Of a stretch of DNA of 53,751 nt, positions 42,500-50,758 are shown piece by piece (within the stretch, counting starts at the first letter, position 1; each line of letters opens with the position of its first letter). The notes below the pieces were generated by a model, which was not told the origin of the DNA, did no database searches, and worked only from the letters and a program-made list of their open reading frames with translations. Made by a program: the position numbers and the translations under genes. The DNA is from Candidatus Brocadiia bacterium (GTDB lineage Bacteria > Planctomycetota > Uabimicrobiia > Uabimicrobiales > JABWCH01), in assembly GCA_013359215.1 (NCBI GenBank), contig JABWCH010000011.1, positions 1 through 53,751 on the forward strand, read 5' to 3'.

Positions 42500-44028
42500 T
42501 TTATATGGTTTATTTCAATTTTTGCAGATTTTAAAGATAATGTTATTAGCGCATTTCCTTTTAAGATTTTGGTTTTTTCAGGCAGAGGGATCTCCATACC
42601 AAAGAAAAAAATTTCCTTGCTGTTGCCTTCAATAGTAAAATTTTGCACAAATGTTTTTGGGTAAAAAGAAATACGGTATTGCTTCTCTTCCAGGCGTATC
42701 AGAATCTCTAGCTTGCTTCCAGGTCTTGGCATGCTATGGATTTGCTGAAGCAAAAATTCCATAGAAAGGCGAAAGGGCTTGTTGGGCAATTCCCATGTAA
42801 TTTGGGATTCTCTGAATCCTTTAGCCGTCCCTTGTAATTTTTTGCCATAGATTTTCCATGTCCCTGAAATTTCTTTTGCTATTGGACCTCTCTGGTCAAA
42901 AAAAACAAGGTTTTTTTCCTGATAGTTTTTGGCTGGAGCATGGATATGAAAAAGATAAAAAATTATACAAAAAAACAAAATAATAAAAATAACCAAAATA
43001 TAGGAATAGAAAAATGCTCTTTTCTTCTTTTCCATGGCGACTGGATGTATAGGCAATGAGCTTTTTAGCTTATGCTCTAAAACTTCCATAGAAGGAAGGC
43101 TGCTTTGCTTTTCTTGCAAATGACTGTTTTCGGGCAGCATAAGTTTATTAAAAGACAAAGAAGGAGAATCCTCTTTTTCTTGCTTTAAGCAAACAAGAGG
43201 ATTCTCTGCCATAAAAGGTATAATGTCTTCCAATAAAAAATCGATAGATTGATAGCGTTCATCTAAAGAACGAGCCATCATTTTTTTTATGATGATCTCT
43301 AATCCTTGGGGGAGGGATGGAATAATGCTTAAAGGCGAAATGGGTGGTGAATAAAGACGCGAAGCTGCTATAGCAAGAGGGGTATTTTCCTGAAAGGGCA
43401 ATTTCCCTGTAATCATAAAATAGAAAATCACCCCTAGAGAATATATGTCACTCCTTGCATCCATTGTTTTTCCCTCGCATTGCTCAGGAGAGAGATAATG
43501 AGGAGAGCCTAAGAGTTTCTCTGGCGTGAAATCAGGCATATTGTGCTCTAATAGCTTTACCAGGCCAAAGTCCACAATCTTTAGAATACCCTTTTTGTGG
43601 ATTAGTATATTGTCTGGTTTTATATCTCTATGGATTACGCCGTGAAGGTGTGCTACTTTTAAACCTAAGGCTATTTGATGGAGAAAGTTTAGGGCAAGAG
43701 GCAAGGGGAGAGGGGATTCTCTTTCGATTTTTTTTTGTAAGCTCTCTCCTTCCACAAACTCCATCTGGATAAAATAATGCCCATTTTCCTCTCCTACTTG
43801 CATGATTCTTACGATATAAGGGCTGTCTAAACGAGCGGTTGTCCTGGCTTCCAGAAAGAATTGTTCTACCAATTGGGGGTTTTTATTAAAACGAGAATCC
43901 AGAAACTTGATGACAACAGGGATATCCAGGTTGATGTTCCATGCTTTGTAAACGCTTCCCATTCCCCCTTGTCCAAGCAATTGTTCGATCCGACAGCCAG
44001 CAATGGTTTGGTTGATCAAATTTTCCAT
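42484..44028 (-). CDS. PknB-like Ser/Thr protein kinase, membrane-anchored
   Basis: 514 residues. A complete Hanks-type kinase domain occupies about 11-270: glycine loop LGQGGMGSVYKA, Lys in VVIKFLD, HRDIKPDNIL catalytic loop near 131, DFG near 150, SPEQC for APE, and DIYSLGVIFY. After a linker comes one span (about 341-362) and an extracytoplasmic beta-rich domain of about 150 residues that may bind a ligand; it is of no recognised family. Plausible partner of the FHA protein at 2279. No evident ribosome-binding site. Confidence 0.9.
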   Translation of the reverse strand: MENLINQTIAGCRIEQLLGQGGMGSVYKAWNINLDIPVVIKFLDSRFNKNPQLVEQFFLEARTTARLDSPYIVRIMQVGEENGHYFIQMEFVEGESLQKKIERESPLPLPLALNFLHQIALGLKVAHLHGVIHRDIKPDNILIHKKGILKIVDFGLVKLLEHNMPDFTPEKLLGSPHYLSPEQCEGKTMDARSDIYSLGVIFYFMITGKLPFQENTPLAIAASRLYSPPISPLSIIPSLPQGLEIIIKKMMARSLDERYQSIDFLLEDIIPFMAENPLVCLKQEKEDSPSLSFNKLMLPENSHLQEKQSSLPSMEVLEHKLKSSLPIHPVAMEKKKRAFFYSYILVIFIILFFCIIFYLFHIHAPAKNYQEKNLVFFDQRGPIAKEISGTWKIYGKKLQGTAKGFRESQITWELPNKPFRLSMEFLLQQIHSMPRPGSKLEILIRLEEKQYRISFYPKTFVQNFTIEGNSKEIFFFGMEIPLPEKTKILKGNALITLSLKSAKIEINHIKWSKK

Positions 44029-44039
44029 TTTCGTAAGAG

Positions 44040-44516
44040 CTATTCTAAAAAGACACGTTCTATCAATCTTTCTAAAACTTCATCAGAAAATACAGGCAAT
44101 TTCTCAAAGCCTTCTGAAGAATTTTCATTCAGAACCCAAACTAAATTTTCAGGATAGGAAGCCATAGAATCAGGATTAACAATTAAATGTAAATAAGTAT
44201 ATTGCGCCAGAGAACGCGAGTTATGGCGCAAGCGGATCGTTCCTTTTGAGCTATCCAGGTTCACTCCCTCTGGGACAAAGTCTAAATATTTTTCAAGGCA
44301 TTTTAGCTTAAGTGCCTTAATTTGGGATGTTGCGCTTGCTGTTTCCCCTACCATATACCGATAGATTGTAATTTGCTGTATTGCTTTGACTTTTTTTTCG
44401 ATCCATTCAAATAAACGGACTGCGGATTCCTGGTATACGTGAAAATTTTTTTTATTTTCTTTCAGGGCAAGCTCTTTGTTTTTGAGTCTTTCTTCTAGTT
44501 TTTTTGCCCAATCCAT
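44040..44516 (-). CDS. hypothetical protein
   Basis: 158 residues, soluble, with a helical coiled-coil-like start (MDWAKKLEERLKNKELALKE) and a mixed C-terminal domain (VNLDSSKGTIRLRHNSRSLA). No family recognised. The frame is open from a TTG five codons earlier; the ATG at 44516 is chosen for its GGGGAG at 7 nt. It lies 11 bases upstream of the kinase gene and probably shares its transcript. Confidence 0.6.
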   Translation of the reverse strand: MDWAKKLEERLKNKELALKENKKNFHVYQESAVRLFEWIEKKVKAIQQITIYRYMVGETASATSQIKALKLKCLEKYLDFVPEGVNLDSSKGTIRLRHNSRSLAQYTYLHLIVNPDSMASYPENLVWVLNENSSEGFEKLPVFSDEVLERLIERVFLE

Positions 44517-44576
44517 CTTGATGCTCCCCAATCAATAGTTCTTGTTTGCCACGGAAAAGTTATTTGATTCTCATCT

Positions 44577-45389
44577 TTAGCGTGTTTTTTGTAAAGGATA
44601 AAAGCGTAAAATGCTCTCCAACACGCTTCCAGAAATTGTCCTTGCTTTATCGGAAATTTGCCAGCAATATTCCTGGACTCCTCTAGGATCAATGTCTCCT
44701 ATTTTTAGGTCTTTGCTGCAAAAATACCCTGGTTGTATAAGCCCACGCAAAACTCCCGATATACCAGCATAAGCAGGAGCAATTCCTGTGTACCCTATTA
44801 TACTACTCTTTTCTACAATATCACCAATTTTTTTTTGTGTATTGAAAAAACCATCGCTTTCTGCCCGAATCACTCTTTCCGAGGTATAGCCATTTATATC
44901 TCCTGGAATTTTTGTATCAGCAAAGGCATATCCTTTTTGGATGATTCTCCCTAGATTATGCCCACGCATGGTTTCTATGCAAAAATGCACATCTTTTCCA
45001 GCGTCAAATCCTGGCCCGACTCCTATGACAAGAGGCGCGTCCTGTATCTGGGTAAAGAGATTTTTTTTTGCAAGAATCGCATCAATGAGAATTTGTGGTT
45101 TCAAAGATTCCCGAATCCGAGCCAGAGGGTCTACAAGAACGGCGATTTCCGACTTTTGCAAAACATCATAAACTGATTCGCTGTCAGTTAGTCTTGCAGT
45201 AACTCCTTCTACTGTCATTTCTTTCGTAAATACGGCTTGAGCAAAAGAAACACCTCTTCGTATCACACTGGGAAATTCTATCTCTGTCATCACAACAGCA
45301 AAACCAGAATTGAACAATCGGTGGGCTATCCCTGATGCCATTTCGCCCGCGCCTTTAATCAGAGCAATGAATTTTTCCATTTCAGCCAT
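44577..45389 (-). CDS. yqeB: YqeB/EF2563-family molybdenum hydroxylase accessory protein
   Basis: 270 residues. LIKGAGEMASGIAHRLFNSG (a Rossmann-like opening), MTEIEFPSVIRRGVSFAQAV, VGVGPGFDAGKDVHF-type core (seen as IGVGPGFDAGKDVHF) and GVLRGLIQPG are diagnostic of the EF2563 selenium-dependent molybdenum hydroxylase accessory family. These proteins accompany genes for molybdenum hydroxylases with a labile selenium. It overlaps mocA by 31 bases. No hydroxylase or selenium gene is in the window. The start could be the first ATG or the one three codons later. Confidence 0.85.
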   Translation of the reverse strand: MAEMEKFIALIKGAGEMASGIAHRLFNSGFAVVMTEIEFPSVIRRGVSFAQAVFTKEMTVEGVTARLTDSESVYDVLQKSEIAVLVDPLARIRESLKPQILIDAILAKKNLFTQIQDAPLVIGVGPGFDAGKDVHFCIETMRGHNLGRIIQKGYAFADTKIPGDINGYTSERVIRAESDGFFNTQKKIGDIVEKSSIIGYTGIAPAYAGISGVLRGLIQPGYFCSKDLKIGDIDPRGVQEYCWQISDKARTISGSVLESILRFYPLQKTR

Positions 45390-45970
45390 TCTTCCTTTGT
45401 ATCTATGTCTAAAATTACTTCAGGTGTAGGAGATGATAACGCCAAGATTTTTTCTTTATTTCTTTGCAAAATTTCCCTCGCGCCTTTGTCTCCCTCAAGC
45501 TTTTCTATTTGCGGGAAATAAAAGCGGGGAATTAAAACAGGATGCCCTTGGTTTCCCTGATATACTGGTAAAATAATTTGATTGGATTCCTGGAAAGCAT
45601 ATAAAATTTTTTCCATGGTTTCCGATGTTATAAAAGGCATATCCGAAAGCACAATCAATATAGCCTCTGTATCTGGGCTAATAGCAGAAAGACCTGCTTT
45701 GATGGAAGTTGCCATTCCCTGGCGGAAATCGTGGTTTATGATGATGTCTATTCCACGAGATTCTTCCATTAGGGAAAGGCTAAATAGCGCGTCCTGATAT
45801 CGATCCCCTAAAATTAGAATACGAGAATCGAAAGGGACTTTTTGAATAGCACGCAGACACCAGGAAATGAGAGGCGATCCAGAAAACTCTATAAACAGCT
45901 TAGGCATTTTCATCCTACGGGAGCACCCTGCTGCCAAAACTAAAGCTGCGACTTTTTTAGTCATCAACAT
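45359..45970 (-). CDS. MocA/MobA-like nucleotidyltransferase
   Basis: 203 residues. NTP-transferase fold: ALVLAAGCSRRMKMPKLF at the N-terminus (nucleotide-binding loop), LSDMPFIT metal-binding motif near the middle, GNQGHPVLIPR and a C-terminal DIDTKEEW. It resembles molybdenum cofactor cytidylyltransferase (MocA), which makes MCD for hydroxylases, in keeping with the overlapping yqeB. Two start ATGs, two codons apart, are possible. Confidence 0.82.
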   Translation of the reverse strand: MLMTKKVAALVLAAGCSRRMKMPKLFIEFSGSPLISWCLRAIQKVPFDSRILILGDRYQDALFSLSLMEESRGIDIIINHDFRQGMATSIKAGLSAISPDTEAILIVLSDMPFITSETMEKILYAFQESNQIILPVYQGNQGHPVLIPRFYFPQIEKLEGDKGAREILQRNKEKILALSSPTPEVILDIDTKEEWLKWKNSLL

Positions 45971-45974
45971 CAGG

Positions 45975-46472
45975 CTACTTCATTTTGGGATGCAATAAGC
46001 TCAAGCGTGTCGCTATAAAGCTAATGAGCATATTGGCTTCTTCATAGTTATGCCCAGCATGATACCATTCTGCCTCAGACGGGGCAAGGGAATTATCCAT
46101 GTCGCGGTTTTGTTCTCTTGGAACGCAAAGCTTGATTACATATTGTGGGCCTGCTGGTGTTTCATTATCCAGATCCAGAGGTTTAGAAAGATCGCTGGCA
46201 TCTACGCTGCTATCGTATTCCTCGATTTTCATAATGACTTTATCTCTAAAGCCTTCAAGATAATGGATAGACATTTGCTTGCGCCATTCTGTTTCTATTT
46301 CTCGCTTCTCTTTGGATGCCTTCACTATATCGTAGCGTTTGCTTAAAACCTGATATCCTGTGTTCCATATAGTATCAAAAGAGTAAGATAATGCTGGAGA
46401 AGAAACCCATTCGCAGGTATTGCAAGCCATTAGAAGACAAGCGATGAAAAAACACAAAAGTCTAGAAACCAT
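45975..46472 (-). CDS. hypothetical lipoprotein
   Basis: 165 residues. Signal peptide with lipobox LLMAC near residue 17, then a soluble domain with no recognised family (YSFDTIWNTGYQVLSKRYDI). AAGGT precedes the ATG. It ends 4 bases before the mocA start, suggesting cotranscription. Confidence 0.65.
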   Translation of the reverse strand: MVSRLLCFFIACLLMACNTCEWVSSPALSYSFDTIWNTGYQVLSKRYDIVKASKEKREIETEWRKQMSIHYLEGFRDKVIMKIEEYDSSVDASDLSKPLDLDNETPAGPQYVIKLCVPREQNRDMDNSLAPSEAEWYHAGHNYEEANMLISFIATRLSLLHPKMK

Positions 46473-46493
46473 GATGAATACCTTAAAAAACGT

Positions 46494-46660
46494 TAGAAAC
46501 TAAGAAGTTCAATGTTTGCTGAAAAAGCAAAGATTTTTATCGCGAATAAGACGAATGGTCGAATGGCACGAATAGTTTTTATAAAAGTTTCATTCGCGTA
46601 ATTTGTATATTCGTCTCATTCGTGATTCATACTTTTTGGTTTCGGCTTGTCCGAGATAGG
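46494..46660 (+). repeat. 167-bp dispersed element, copy 2
   Basis: Very close to 2095-2263: TAGAAACTAAGAAGTT at the left, TGTTTGCTGAAAAAGCAAA, CGAAT words, and TTGTCCGAGATAGG at the right. It separates the lipoprotein gene from the TPR gene upstream of it. Confidence 0.8.
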
Positions 46661-46661
46661 A

Positions 46662-47504
46662 TTAGAGAGATAAGCCTTTTTCGCAAAATTCTTTACAGCC
46701 TTCTTTATCGCCTTGTAAAGCATAAAGAACAGCCATTTTGGTTGTGCAATCTTTAATCCATGCTGTATTTTGTAAAATTTTAGCGATTTCTAAAGCCTGC
46801 TTTTGGTAGTGAATAGATTCCTGGATTTGCTTTTGGTCGAGATAAACAAGAGCAAGATGGTTTGTGTAAACGAATTCTGCTTCTTTATCATTGTATTTTT
46901 GGGCTATTTCCAAAGATTTTTTGTGAAATTCTATGGAAAGGGAAAATTTTTGTGTGTCTCTGTAGACTGTACCCAGGTTGGCATAGACTTTTTCTTTTTC
47001 CCTATCTGCTAAGGGAAAGTCCAAAGCATTTTTTAGATATTCTATGCCTTTTTCTTTACTCCCTGACTGTATATAAGCTATCCCTAGATTAGAATAAAGG
47101 ATTCCTTGGGTATGCTGGTTGGGTTTATGATTTAAAAATGCAAGAAGCGCATGAAAATAAGGGATTGAGTATTTGGGCTTATTTTTTTTTAGAAACACTA
47201 ACCCTTCATCGTAGTTTTTTTGGAAATTTTCCTCTGTGACTGTAATAGGATTCACGAACGCTTCTAAATCGAACAGTTTGTTGATACACTTTTCTAAAAA
47301 TTCAAAAGCTTTGGCCTGTTCTTCATTGTTATTTTTACGAGAAAAATCTGCCATTTTTTTTAACTGGTTGATGAATTTCTGGTCTATCAAAGGAGCATTG
47401 GATAATGCCCAATTTCTGAAAGCTTTAGGGCCTTGGGCAATGTGCTTGAAGCTTTCTTGTACCAGCCAGCGGTCAACAGGCATTCTTTCTTGTGTGTTTT
47501 CCAT
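46662..47504 (-). CDS. tetratricopeptide-repeat protein
   Basis: 280 residues, no signal peptide. From about residue 110 there are four or five TPR units (GILYSNLGIAYIQSGSKEKG, VYANLGTVYRDTQKFSLSIE, VYTNHLALVYLDQKQIQESI). The N-terminal third is helical without a recognised domain. Protein-protein interaction role; partner unknown. It starts 10 bases after the cytochrome gene ends. Confidence 0.8.
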   Translation of the reverse strand: MENTQERMPVDRWLVQESFKHIAQGPKAFRNWALSNAPLIDQKFINQLKKMADFSRKNNNEEQAKAFEFLEKCINKLFDLEAFVNPITVTEENFQKNYDEGLVFLKKNKPKYSIPYFHALLAFLNHKPNQHTQGILYSNLGIAYIQSGSKEKGIEYLKNALDFPLADREKEKVYANLGTVYRDTQKFSLSIEFHKKSLEIAQKYNDKEAEFVYTNHLALVYLDQKQIQESIHYQKQALEIAKILQNTAWIKDCTTKMAVLYALQGDKEGCKEFCEKGLSL

Positions 47505-47513
47505 GATTTTTCC

Positions 47514-48890
47514 TTATTTTTTAGGGTGGGCTATTCTTGCCCAGAAGGTGTCGAAGTCGAAATTGCCGCAGTGTTCCCATGTATGGCATTCCAGACATAT
47601 TTTTTTAGGATTAGGATGAGAAGTGGAAGGGCGCAACTGGTCAGGGTTGTTGTGGAACGTATGTAAAGAACTAGGGCCATGGCATACTTCGCATCCAATA
47701 AAGGCAAAATCTGGTGTCTTTTCTTCGCCTTCATAGCCATTTTTTATTCCAAAACCAGTAACATGGCATTTTAAGCAGTGAGGGTCGTGGTGGTTGTTTT
47801 TTTTCTTAAGGCTATCGAGACTACGAGAGTGTGCTGTTTGTTTCCAGCTACGGTAGATTTCTGCATGGCACATAGAGCAGCGGGACGCGCCGACATATTT
47901 TTCTTTGCTGTTTCCTAATTGCTCTAAATAAAACCGTTCTTTGCCTAATTCTTCTCTGTAGCGGTTTAAAAGATATACTGTACCAGAATGATCCTGGATG
48001 CTTTCATCCAGGGGGACATTGCCTCCATTCACCCAAGCCAGATCGCCTGAAGGCTCAAAAGCAAAACGAATTTGCTGGATATAGCGGCTTTTGGCAGTAA
48101 GGGAGGAAACAACGACCGATTCTTTGTTTTCAGGGAGGTGTGTTCCTGTTTCTCCTGTGTTCAGGATCATTCCAATCTGTGGGAAATTTTTGCATAGAAA
48201 AGCGATTTGCTCGATAGAGAGGGCAGAGAGGACAAAAATCAGATGAGAATTTTCAAGCATTTCTGGTAAATACTTTGCAAACGCAGTGCCAGGATCTGCA
48301 AGCACAATTCCTTCGCCTGTCTTGGCTTTGGGATTTACAAGGCCGATGATTGCTATTTTAACGCCATCGACTTCTTTGATAACATAGGGCCTGACTAAAA
48401 GCTCGCTGGTGTCTTTTTCCAAAACATTCGCAGAGATTAAGGGAATGGGCATTTTTTCTGTAACTTGAGCAATCTGAGAAGAGGACAAGGCTACTTCATT
48501 TTGTCCAAGATTCAAGGCATCATACCCTATTTTTTCATAAATCTGTAAAATGTAGTACCATTTGAAAAATTCGTAGCGAGTAGGTGTCACAGACATACTG
48601 TTGCCTGCATCCACAACAAGATAAGGACTTTGCCTTGATTTTAAAAGATACTGCGCTTGCCTGGGAAGCCCGCCTATCTGGCCACTTTTGCATCCACATG
48701 GTTCAAGGCTGCCTTCCACATCAGCCGTTAGATAAAGATGAACTGCTTTTGGCGGATTCGGAGGAAAAGATAGTTTTTCTCGAACAATATGGCTTTTGCA
48801 ACTCAGCAAAAGACAAAATAAGCCGATTCCTAAAGAAAAAAACAGAAAAAAACAGAAAAATTTTGGAAAAATTTTCTTTTTTGTTGACAT
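47514..48890 (-). CDS. metallophosphoesterase-tetraheme cytochrome c lipoprotein
   Basis: 458 residues. Lipoprotein signal with lipobox CLLLSC, then a 5'-nucleotidase-like metallophosphoesterase region (LTADVEGSLEPCGCKSGQIG, VVDAGNS, GYDALNLGQNEV), then a C-terminal cytochrome c554-like region with four CxxCH haem sites (CSMCH, CLKCH, CEVCH, CLECH). It would face the periplasm or outer surface. Similar fusions occur in anaerobic PVC and deltaproteobacterial genomes; whether the enzyme part is active is unknown. An upstream ATG (48914) overlapping the dksA stop is possible but lacks a ribosome-binding site; this start gives a normal signal peptide. Confidence 0.85.
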   Translation of the reverse strand: MSTKKKIFPKFFCFFLFFSLGIGLFCLLLSCKSHIVREKLSFPPNPPKAVHLYLTADVEGSLEPCGCKSGQIGGLPRQAQYLLKSRQSPYLVVDAGNSMSVTPTRYEFFKWYYILQIYEKIGYDALNLGQNEVALSSSQIAQVTEKMPIPLISANVLEKDTSELLVRPYVIKEVDGVKIAIIGLVNPKAKTGEGIVLADPGTAFAKYLPEMLENSHLIFVLSALSIEQIAFLCKNFPQIGMILNTGETGTHLPENKESVVVSSLTAKSRYIQQIRFAFEPSGDLAWVNGGNVPLDESIQDHSGTVYLLNRYREELGKERFYLEQLGNSKEKYVGASRCSMCHAEIYRSWKQTAHSRSLDSLKKKNNHHDPHCLKCHVTGFGIKNGYEGEEKTPDFAFIGCEVCHGPSSLHTFHNNPDQLRPSTSHPNPKKICLECHTWEHCGNFDFDTFWARIAHPKK

Positions 48891-48907
48891 AATTAATATG
48901 TGGCCTT

Positions 48908-49300
48908 TTACCATAAAATAGCATTTTTTTGCTTTTTCTCTTCTATAGATTTACACTGAATACAGAGAGTTGTATAAGGGATATAGTCCAATCTTTTTTT
49001 ACTAATGGGCTGGCTGCAATGTTCGCAATCTCCATAAGTTCCCTTTTCTATACTTTGCAACGCAGCTTGTATTTTTCTGACAACACCAGCTTCACTTTCG
49101 ATCAAGCCTAAAGCAAGGTCTTGTGCCACAGTGTCTGAGCTAATATCAGCGATGTGTGTTGGGATATTTGTAAGATCTCCAGAGGAATCCATCCTCGAGT
49201 TTGTCATTACGGATTCTTCCAGATTTTTTAAATTTTGCAAGAGAATATGAAGTTGCTCTGAAAGCTTCTCTTTATATTTTTCTAATTCTTTTTTGTTCAC
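48908..49300 (-). CDS. DksA/TraR-type zinc-finger protein
   Basis: 130 residues. Coiled-coil N-terminal half and the C4 zinc finger CEHCSQPISKKRLDYIPYTT followed by LCIQC. The motif IEKGTYGDCEHC is characteristic. DksA-like proteins act in the RNA polymerase secondary channel; the tip residues of true DksA (DxxDxA) are not obvious, so it may be a general TraR/YocK-type relative. GTG start with AAAGGA ahead, and a promoter at 49351-49380. Confidence 0.85.
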   Translation of the reverse strand: MNKKELEKYKEKLSEQLHILLQNLKNLEESVMTNSRMDSSGDLTNIPTHIADISSDTVAQDLALGLIESEAGVVRKIQAALQSIEKGTYGDCEHCSQPISKKRLDYIPYTTLCIQCKSIEEKKQKNAILW

Positions 49301-49350
49301 ACCATTATCCTTTTTTATAAAAAAACTTTATTTTCTAAAAAATTTTGCAC

Positions 49351-49380
49351 ATTATACATAGAAGTATATGGATTTTTCAA
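49351..49380 (-). promoter_or_regulatory. promoter for the dksA-like operon
   Basis: TTGAAA, 18 bases, TATAAT on the minus strand, 50 bases before the GTG start. Confidence 0.5.
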
Positions 49381-49423
49381 CCTTTTTCTTAGCTACAAAG
49401 AAAAAAATACAAATTTTTGTTGA

Positions 49424-49452
49424 TTGACACCATGGAAAAGATAATTTAAAAT
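49424..49452 (+). promoter_or_regulatory. promoter for the lipoprotein gene at 49651
   Basis: TTGACA, 17 bases, TAAAAT; about 200 bases before the gene, so it would give a long leader containing the repeat segment. Confidence 0.45.
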
Positions 49453-49650
49453 AGTTGGACAATGTTATCGCTGAAGTTTCCAAAATTGTTTCTACCAGCC
49501 CATAAGGCTGTCAACTTAAGAAAGAGTAGTCTACGTAAGTACGTCCGTAGATGTCTACAGCCACATTTGTAAACTGTTGCAAGACAAATCGTTCAATGGA
49601 ATTCTATTCCTTAAGTTGGCGGTATTATGGTCATACGAGGGGTGTATCTT

Positions 49651-50187
49651 ATGAAAATTTATTTGCTTATTTTTTTGTCTATTCTTTCTTTGATGATGGG
49701 GTGTGAAGTTTTAACAGCACCTTTCAGGCTTGCGATGGAGCTTCTTCCTCTTGCTATCAAATACGCTCCCTATGCCCTAATGTTTTTAGAACTTCCCCAG
49801 GAGAATATTCCTTTAGAAAATAAAGAATTTCAAAACTTTTCATCCCAGGTTAGCATCGTTGCCCAATCCTTAGAAAAGCATTCTTTGTTTGCTTCTCTTT
49901 CTAGTGAATGGAGCGAAAAAAAGAAAAATCTGCATTTTGTTGCTGCTCTTCATCTGGATACAGAAGAAAAAGTCCAAAAAATTCAAAATTGGTTAATAGA
50001 AAACGGAGCAAAATATCAGGTAAGATATTGCATCGTAGGTTTCGATAAGGAAAGTGCTATAGAATATCGAAATATTCACCATTTGTTGCAAGAACAGAAA
50101 ATAGCTTTCTTTGCTGATGGCCCTCTTTCTGGACTAAAAACCCAAGAAGAAGCACTTGCTAAAACAATGGAAAGTATTTTAAAATAA
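49651..50187 (+). CDS. hypothetical lipoprotein
   Basis: 178 residues. Signal peptide with lipobox LMMGC near residue 17, a second hydrophobic stretch (AIKYAPYALMFLEL), then a soluble alpha/beta domain that could resemble a small BON-like or phospho-regulated fold but was not recognised. GAGGGG supports this ATG rather than the one 24 bases upstream. Confidence 0.65.
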   Translation: MKIYLLIFLSILSLMMGCEVLTAPFRLAMELLPLAIKYAPYALMFLELPQENIPLENKEFQNFSSQVSIVAQSLEKHSLFASLSSEWSEKKKNLHFVAALHLDTEEKVQKIQNWLIENGAKYQVRYCIVGFDKESAIEYRNIHHLLQEQKIAFFADGPLSGLKTQEEALAKTMESILK

Positions 50188-50320
50188 TTTTTGCAATTTT
50201 TAAAAAAATAGATTGCTTTTTTTCTTTTGCTAAAGTATAATTTTATACTTTCGTGAGAAATTTTTTCAATAAAATTAAAATATTTAAACGATTTTAACCA
50301 ATTATTATTTGGAGATTTTT

Positions 50321-50521
50321 ATGCTTTTCATAATCAATGAAAAAGAAGTTTATGAAGAATTGGTGCAAAATTCTCCATCCTTGGGTACTACAAAGATTTC
50401 GTTGTCGAACGTCATTCAAAGATTAGCCCAAGAAAAAAGGCATAAAACAACTACAGTCGCTTATCTAAAAACGTACCTTCATCAAGTACCTCATATCAAA
50501 GAAACCTCTGTAAATCCATAA
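50321..50521 (+). CDS. small hypothetical protein
   Basis: 66 residues, basic, soluble (INEKEVYEELVQNSPSLGTT). GGAG lies 6 nt before the ATG, and the gap to the ferredoxin gene is only 43 bases. No family recognised, but spacing and ribosome-binding site support a real gene. Confidence 0.5.
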   Translation: MLFIINEKEVYEELVQNSPSLGTTKISLSNVIQRLAQEKRHKTTTVAYLKTYLHQVPHIKETSVNP

Positions 50522-50564
50522 GACAGGCCATTACACCAACTTTTCTTTAAAACTTCAAAAAAAA

Positions 50565-50756
50565 ATGAAAAAAGTATATGTAGATCAAAATCAATGTATT
50601 GGGTGTGAATTGTGTACAAAAATTTGCAAAGGGTTTCAGATGAACGCCCAAGACAAATCAGAGTTCGTTCTTGAACAGATTGAAGGGCTAGAAGACCAGA
50701 TACAAGATGCGATAGACAATTGCCCTGCGCAGTGCATACATTGGCAAAAGGCATAA
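50565..50756 (+). CDS. small [4Fe-4S] ferredoxin
   Basis: 63 residues. CIGCELCTKIC near residues 11-21 and NCPAQC near 53-58, the pattern of one-cluster ferredoxins (YVDQNQCIGCELC). An acidic protein that would serve as soluble electron carrier, for example for the Kor enzyme. Its stop is two bases before the lipoate ligase ATG. No strong ribosome-binding site is visible. Confidence 0.82.
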   Translation: MKKVYVDQNQCIGCELCTKICKGFQMNAQDKSEFVLEQIEGLEDQIQDAIDNCPAQCIHWQKA

Positions 50757-50758
50757 GC

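Larger units (their letters stand above)
49301..49650. other. divergent intergenic region between dksA-like and lipoprotein genes
   Basis: 350 bases with two divergent promoter-like sequences (49351-49380 minus, 49424-49452 plus). A segment at 49496-49570 contains CCATAAGGCTGTCAACTTAA and a CTACG/CGTAG hairpin, related to repeat words at 13931 and 20310. Confidence 0.5.
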
